Part shown: positions 6,402 to 10,100 of the stretch, piece after piece | Layout: each line of letters opens with the position of its first letter | Position numbering within the stretch: the stretch's first letter is position 1 | DNA from: Rickettsiales bacterium | Lineage (GTDB): Bacteria; Pseudomonadota; Alphaproteobacteria; Rickettsiales; UBA1997 | Direction of reading: 5' to 3' | Assembly: GCA_031283795.1 (NCBI GenBank) | Contig: JAITBB010000034.1 | Span: forward strand, 1-10,100 | Length of the DNA stretch: 10,100 nt | Program-made: the position numbers and the translations under genes | The notes under the pieces: model-generated | Told to the model about the DNA's origin: nothing | Database searches by the model: none | Seen by the model: only the letters and a program-made list of their open reading frames with translations

Positions 6402-7776
6402 TTTTTCAGAGAGGGAAAAGGAGATCTTGCTAGATTTAGCAAGGAAATCTCTGGAATATTACCTGGAAACGGGTAGATATCTTGAACCTAGTGGGTTCCT
6501 AGAGAGGAAAAATCTCACCAGAATTGAGAGGAGTAACATCTCTAGGTGTGGGGGTGTCTTTGTGACACTGCAGAAAGATGAACAACTCAGAGGCTGCATA
6601 GGTGTTATAATTTCAGATCAGCCAATATATGAAACCATAGTCGAATATGCTGTGAATGCTGGACTTCACGATTCAAGATTTGAACCGGTAGTTCTGGATG
6701 AATTGGATGCCATAGACTTCGAGATATCTATTTTAGAAGAGGCAAAAGCCATAGGATCAATTGATGAAATAAGGGTCGGAACAGATGGTGTGATAATGAC
6801 AAATAGAAATAGACGTGCAGTTTTTCTGCCACAGGTCGCGCTTGAATGGGGATGGGATAGAATTGAGCTTCTGGAACACCTGTCAAGAAAAGCAGGGCTT
6901 GAGTCTAGCGCCTATAGAGATAGGGATTCGTCATTTGAGGTTTTTGGGGCGGAGGTTTTTAAGGAGAATAGGGAAACCCCTAGGGTTAGGAAACCGAATT
7001 TTTCTGGTTCTTTTTATCCCAGAGACAGAGAAGAACTGGAGAAACAGATAGACGAGTATCTTTTCGACGATAAATCTCTGGGTGCCGAGACGAGAGCGAT
7101 AATAGTGCCCCATGCCGGCTATGTTTATTCCGGGAAAACAGCCGGTTGTGGTTACAGTGCATTGAAAAACAACAGAGATCTAGGGACAATAGTGATTTTT
7201 GCTCCGTCACATAATTTTTACTTTAGTGGCGTAGTCTATAGTGGCCATGATTTTTTTGAAACCCCGCTGGGTTTGGTGAGGAACGACAAGAATTTAGTGA
7301 GTAAAATTAGGGAGACTGGATTGGAGAATTTTGTAAGGGAAGATGACTTCTTCTGTGAGCATGCCATTGAGGTCCAAATACCCTTTATACAGAAAATATT
7401 TGATAACAGAGTTAGTATTCTACCACTGATCGTGGGCAACCCAAAACGGGGTGAGGTTCTAGGGATAATGAGGATTTTATGGAGTGATGAGTCTGTCGGT
7501 TTTGTTTTCAGTTCCGACATGAGCCACTATTTGAGGAGGCAGGAATCCATAGATATGGACAATCGCACCATAAAATTTATAGAGAAATTAGATAACAGCA
7601 GCTTGAAACAGGAAATGCTCTGTGGGTTAAATGTTGTAGAGGGGTTGATCAAATTTGCAAAAGGTAAAAATTTTAGAATAAAAAATCTGTCCAGAGCAGA
7701 TTCGGGGGACTACTCGAATAACGATGGCAGGGTGGTCGGCTATGGCAGTTTCATGCTGGTTGAAAACAATTCCTGA
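6388..7776 (+). CDS. AMMECR1-MEMO fusion protein (AmmeMemoRadiSam system A+B)
   Basis: Two domains are fused in 462 residues. Residues 1-190 are AMMECR1, with the signature LRGCIG (67-72), DSRFEPV (95-101) and FLPQVALEWGWDRIELLEHLSRKAGL-type residues (146-171). Residues 203-458 are MEMO, related to class III extradiol dioxygenases: GSFYPRD (207-213), VPHAGYVYSGK (240-250), APSHNFYF (272-279), EHAIEVQIPF (324-333), SSDMSHYL (375-382) and LCGLNVV (411-417). Likely metal-site residues are His242, His275 and Cys412, equivalent to the human MEMO1 triad, with Asp377 and His380 nearby. In other bacteria and archaea these proteins occur with a radical SAM enzyme, which is not in this window. The reaction is not established; a redox or RNA/protein modification role is inference. 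The ATG has GAGGGG 11 bases upstream. The domain order is AMMECR1 first. Confidence 0.92.
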   Translation: MNNFSFSEREKEILLDLARKSLEYYLETGRYLEPSGFLERKNLTRIERSNISRCGGVFVTLQKDEQLRGCIGVIISDQPIYETIVEYAVNAGLHDSRFEPVVLDELDAIDFEISILEEAKAIGSIDEIRVGTDGVIMTNRNRRAVFLPQVALEWGWDRIELLEHLSRKAGLESSAYRDRDSSFEVFGAEVFKENRETPRVRKPNFSGSFYPRDREELEKQIDEYLFDDKSLGAETRAIIVPHAGYVYSGKTAGCGYSALKNNRDLGTIVIFAPSHNFYFSGVVYSGHDFFETPLGLVRNDKNLVSKIRETGLENFVREDDFFCEHAIEVQIPFIQKIFDNRVSILPLIVGNPKRGEVLGIMRILWSDESVGFVFSSDMSHYLRRQESIDMDNRTIKFIEKLDNSSLKQEMLCGLNVVEGLIKFAKGKNFRIKNLSRADSGDYSNNDGRVVGYGSFMLVENNS

Positions 7777-7859
7777 GTAATCCATAGAGATACTTCCCGG
7801 ACTCTTCGGACACATTTGACGGTCTCTGGAATCCTTCTGACCGGCAAAAGGGGGGTGTA

Positions 7860-7888
7860 TTGAATTTTTCTTTCATTTTCTCTAGAAT
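7860..7888 (+). promoter_or_regulatory. Sigma70-type promoter for the lnt operon
   Basis: TTGAAT (7860-7865) and TAGAAT (7883-7888) are 17 bases apart, matching consensus at 4 of 6 and 5 of 6. The pyrimidine-rich spacer is entirely non-coding. A start near 7895 leaves a short leader of about 14 bases before the ATG at 7909. Confidence 0.5.
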
Positions 7889-7908
7889 CCCCTCTGGAAA
7901 AAACATGC

Positions 7909-8109
7909 ATGACGATGATAAAAGAATTTATGGAGGGAATGGTCTCTCTACTCCCGTTCGTTCATCGGGGGATCCACAGGGGCTCCAGACATTCCTATAG
8001 GGATGTTCTGATGAGTGACTGGAGGGCCGTCGGTGGAATACTGGAGAGCATTGGAAAAGCTAAACAAAACGATAGGTATAAGAATGATAAACACAAGCCG
8101 TCCGAATGA
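7909..8109 (+). CDS. Small hypothetical protein, 66 residues
   Basis: The product is 66 residues with a hydrophobic start (MEGMVSLLPFV) and a strongly hydrophilic, basic end (KNDKHKPSE). The central LMSDWRAVGGILESIGKA resembles a D-W-x-x-V-G motif found in many short alphaproteobacterial proteins just after an acidic/helical segment, which supports a real gene. The start is uncertain: ATG at 7909 or 7915 has only a weak GGA about ten bases upstream, and internal ATGs at 7930 and 7939 are possible. It is first in a tight operon and overlaps the DUF2335-type gene by 26 bases. Function is unknown. Confidence 0.55.
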   Translation: MTMIKEFMEGMVSLLPFVHRGIHRGSRHSYRDVLMSDWRAVGGILESIGKAKQNDRYKNDKHKPSE

Positions 8110-8497
8110 AGGTAATGACGATAGTAGAGAGAATTTCCTACTGCCTCCCCCGGACATACTCGTCAAATATAAGAATTCCGGCATGGGCAGAGAGCTCATC
8201 GATTTTGTCAGGAGGGAACAGGAATACAGGCACGAACTGGAAATAAACCGTGTGCTAAACCACAGGATAGGCCAGTGGCTCGGTTTTGCTGTGTATCTGT
8301 TCTTCTTTGGGGGCATATTTAGACTCGTAGGACAGGGGCATACAGAGGAAGCCTATATAGTCTCCGCTCTATTCTGTTCTCTGGTACTGGTTGCAATTCT
8401 AATGACCAGACGTGCAGGAGGATCTTTCACAGGAAAAAGATCTGGAGGTGCCCTCCAACCAAGGGATACTCGGCAGAGAAGAACAGACCAAAGATAG
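8084..8497 (+). CDS. DUF2335-type two-helix membrane protein
   Basis: I choose ATG 8084 because AGG (8074-8076) lies seven bases upstream. The same frame is open from GTG 8015, which would add 23 residues but has no nearby binding site. The 137-residue product carries the DUF2335 pattern: LPPPDILVKYK (20-30), FVRREQEYRHELE (41-53), then RIGQWLGF leading into two membrane helices at about 64-84 and 89-108, and a basic tail rich in Arg (RKRSGG..., QRRTDQR). DUF2335 proteins are small inner-membrane proteins of unknown role, often with the N-terminal segment in the cytoplasm. The gene overlaps the preceding small ORF by 26 bases, and its TAG stop lies three bases before the lnt GTG in the same reading frame. 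Confidence 0.75.
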   Translation: MINTSRPNEGNDDSRENFLLPPPDILVKYKNSGMGRELIDFVRREQEYRHELEINRVLNHRIGQWLGFAVYLFFFGGIFRLVGQGHTEEAYIVSALFCSLVLVAILMTRRAGGSFTGKRSGGALQPRDTRQRRTDQR

Positions 8498-8503
8498 GAG
8501 GTG
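8496..8503 (+). promoter_or_regulatory. Full-length Shine-Dalgarno AGGAGGTG merged with the lnt GTG
   Basis: AGGAGGTG is complementary to the full 16S anti-Shine-Dalgarno core, yet its last three bases are the GTG used as the lnt start. A start at that GTG would have no spacer. Initiation might instead occur at the in-frame ACG at 8510, or by re-initiation after the DUF2335 stop at 8495-8497. This site leaves the true N-terminus of Lnt open. Confidence 0.5.
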
Positions 8504-9913
8504 CAATCAACGACTGCTCCTAGAACGGGCAGATGGAGTGGGCTGTTCTGCTCCGGTCTGGCGTCTTCTCTGGCGTTTGCCCCGCTCTATCTCTTTTTTA
8601 TATTTTTCTTCAGTCTAAATCTGCTTCTGGAGTCCCTAGATTCATCGCGGAGCTCGAAAGAGGCCCTGTTGAGCGGGTGGATATTTGGTTTTGGCTATTT
8701 CATGGGGAATTGTTATTGGTTCTATAGTCCACTCCTTGTGGAACCAGTGAAGTACGCTTGGCTAATCCCCTTTGCTCTAACCCTCATACCGTCATTCCTG
8801 GCCTGCTATATAGCCCTAACAACTCTGTCGACCTGGCTCCTCAGGAAATTCATAGAGAATAGATTTTACATTACCGTGGTCTTTGCGATCTTCTGGACAG
8901 TTTTCGAAATAGCGAGAGGGATTTTGGCAACGGGCTTTGCCTGGAATCTGGTGGGCTACAGTTTGGCATTTTGTCCACTGCTGCTGCAAACCGTTTCGAT
9001 TTTTGGCAGTCACCTATTTGGATTTTTGCTTCTTATTCTATACAGCTCGCCCTACCCGCTGAAGCGGCGAGAGTACCGCCGCTACTCGGTCTTCTATTGT
9101 TCTGTACTACTTCTCCTGGTGGGCTTCGGCCTGGTGAGACTAAAAAATGCCGGACAGATCCAGTCATCCTACCTGGTTAGACTGGTCCAGCCGAATCTAG
9201 CGCAGGAGGCCAAAATGGATGGTGAGCAATTTGACGATATTGTGGAGGATATGTTAAACATCAGTCTGGAGGGCGCCGAAGGAATAGACTATATAGTGTG
9301 GCCAGAAACCGCACTGCCCCACCCGATATCTTTTGGAGGGAAAAATAGGATTCTGCAAATCATTGGAGATAGGTTTGGTAAAAGCAGAGTCCTAGTCACC
9401 GGGGCACTAAGGATTGAAAGGGCTTGTCCGGAGATCTTCAACTCTCTCATTGTTATAAGGGACTCCAAGATTGTGGACTATTACGATAAATACCACCTAG
9501 CCCCATTCGGAGAGTTCATACCATTCAGTGATCTGTTCACGTTCCTAACGGCTATAACAGGAATTGGGAATTTTTCCAGAGCAAGGGTGAAGGGTAAACT
9601 CATAGAGATTGACAGCAGGTTTCCCATTTTCTCTCCAAGCATATGCTATGAATCAATATTCATAGATTCTGTGAATAGAGGGGGAGGAGCTAGACTCATA
9701 GTTAATGTCACAAATGATGCCTGGCTTGGCAGGACCAGCGGTCCATACCAGCACTTCAATGCCCTGAGATTTAGAGCTCTAGAGAGTCATATGCCGGCCA
9801 TCCGGGTGGCCAACTCCGGCATTAGTGGTGTGGTAGACAAATATGGACGAGTTCTAAGAAAAACAAAACTTGGCAGAAGAGAGGTCATCGACGTTCGCAT
9901 TCCACTGTACTAG
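8501..9913 (+). CDS. lnt: Apolipoprotein N-acyltransferase
   Basis: Lnt transfers an acyl chain from phospholipid to the N-terminal cysteine of lipoproteins, the last step of lipoprotein maturation in the inner membrane. The N-terminal half (about 13-212) has several membrane helices, beginning with a typical ...LAFAPL segment. The C-terminal nitrilase-like domain carries the triad Glu269 (WPETALP), Lys330 (YYDKYHLAPFGEF) and Cys382 (SICYES), with Glu338 and Glu384 also conserved. VNVTNDAWLG...GPYQH (401-417) is the standard late motif. The 470-residue length is slightly short of E. coli. The start is GTG 8501, but the ribosome binding site touches it, so a nearby downstream start is possible. 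At most about ten residues would be lost. It is last in the operon with the DUF2335-type gene and faces fabG. Confidence 0.95.
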   Translation: MQSTTAPRTGRWSGLFCSGLASSLAFAPLYLFFIFFFSLNLLLESLDSSRSSKEALLSGWIFGFGYFMGNCYWFYSPLLVEPVKYAWLIPFALTLIPSFLACYIALTTLSTWLLRKFIENRFYITVVFAIFWTVFEIARGILATGFAWNLVGYSLAFCPLLLQTVSIFGSHLFGFLLLILYSSPYPLKRREYRRYSVFYCSVLLLLVGFGLVRLKNAGQIQSSYLVRLVQPNLAQEAKMDGEQFDDIVEDMLNISLEGAEGIDYIVWPETALPHPISFGGKNRILQIIGDRFGKSRVLVTGALRIERACPEIFNSLIVIRDSKIVDYYDKYHLAPFGEFIPFSDLFTFLTAITGIGNFSRARVKGKLIEIDSRFPIFSPSICYESIFIDSVNRGGGARLIVNVTNDAWLGRTSGPYQHFNALRFRALESHMPAIRVANSGISGVVDKYGRVLRKTKLGRREVIDVRIPLY

Positions 9914-9930
9914 TCGATGAAAATTACCTA

Positions 9931-9953
9931 CCTAGGAGAAATTATCTTCTAGG
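9931..9953. terminator. Hairpin between lnt and fabG
   Basis: CCTAGGAGA (9931-9939) pairs with TCTTCTAGG (9945-9953) around the loop AATTA, giving nine pairs including one G-U. It covers the fabG TAG stop (9951-9949) and lies 17 bases after the lnt stop. No clear T-run follows on either strand. Its position fits a two-way terminator. Confidence 0.4.
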
Positions 9954-10100
9954 GCATAAGAAGACCACCGTTGACGTGGATGGTCTGTCCTGTGATATAG
10001 CCGGATTCCCTTCTAGCCAGGAACACTACGGCATTAGCCACATCCTCTGGCTGACCCATCCTAGCCATGGGTATACTACCTAGAATCTTATTTTTTTGGG
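9949..10100 (-). CDS. fabG: 3-oxoacyl-ACP reductase FabG, C-terminal end (runs off right edge)
   Basis: The minus strand reads 50 codons from the right edge to TAG at 9951-9949. The peptide ends ...[20 protein letters not shown], then [19 protein letters not shown]. This is the conserved C-terminus of FabG, including the GxPEDVAxAVxFLA helix and the SxYITGQxxHVNGG strand of NADPH-dependent short-chain dehydrogenases. FabG reduces 3-oxoacyl-ACP in each cycle of fatty-acid elongation. The Rossmann nucleotide site and the Ser-Tyr-Lys catalytic residues lie outside the window. Other SDR enzymes share parts of this ending, but the VNGG-L-MP close and the fatty-acid context favour FabG. It converges on lnt. 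Confidence 0.85.
   Translation of the reverse strand, partial: QKNKILGSIPMARMGQPEDVANAVVFLARRESGYITGQTIHVNGGLLMP

Noticed and set aside
7821..7843. Hairpin CGGTC...GACCG as a terminator after AMMECR1-MEMO.
   Set aside because: Only five base pairs with a 13-base loop and no T-run; too weak to call.
8015..8083. Longer N-terminus of the DUF2335-type protein from GTG 8015.
   Set aside because: No well-spaced binding site, and the extra residues do not belong to the family pattern. ATG 8084 has a proper AGG upstream. It stays a possible alternative.

Overview
The window looks like a piece of a reduced alphaproteobacterial genome, most likely from a host-associated member of the order Rickettsiales. 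The bL32 protein lacks zinc-binding cysteines and has the PHH...GYYNGR ending typical of alphaproteobacteria. The rpmF-plsX-fabH order is the one found in that class. Arginine is written mostly as AGA/AGG, and two Sec-type secreted proteins without recognisable relatives sit among housekeeping genes. The class is well supported. The order is an inference, and I cannot name a genus.

Layout. Positions 1-741 (minus strand) hold the N-terminal 247 codons of a secreted protein with three tandem 41-42-residue repeats. It runs off the left edge and has a good promoter with overlapping palindromes. Positions 1029-3797 (plus) are a tight lipid/translation operon: rpmF, plsX, fabH, ybeY. Facing it, 3823-5979 (minus) encodes a 718-residue secreted orphan with an acidic C-terminal region. 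A 408-base divergent interval then carries a promoter for 6279-7776 (plus): a possible 40-codon leader ORF overlapping a fused AMMECR1-MEMO protein. Positions 7909-9913 (plus) form a second compact operon: a 66-residue small protein, a DUF2335-type membrane protein and lnt. At the right edge, the last 50 codons of fabG face lnt on the minus strand.

How the genes fit together. PlsX makes acyl-phosphate for phospholipid synthesis, FabH starts fatty-acid synthesis and FabG performs the first reduction of each elongation cycle. Lnt uses phospholipid acyl chains to finish lipoproteins. bL32 and YbeY serve the ribosome. This is an envelope-lipid and ribosome neighbourhood interrupted by secreted lineage-specific proteins.

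The least explained parts are the repeat protein and its operator-like palindromes, the 718-residue orphan, the leader ORF before AMMECR1-MEMO, and the lnt junction, where lnt lies in the same frame as the upstream gene behind a single TAG. I found no tRNA, rRNA, insertion sequence, CRISPR array or phage gene.
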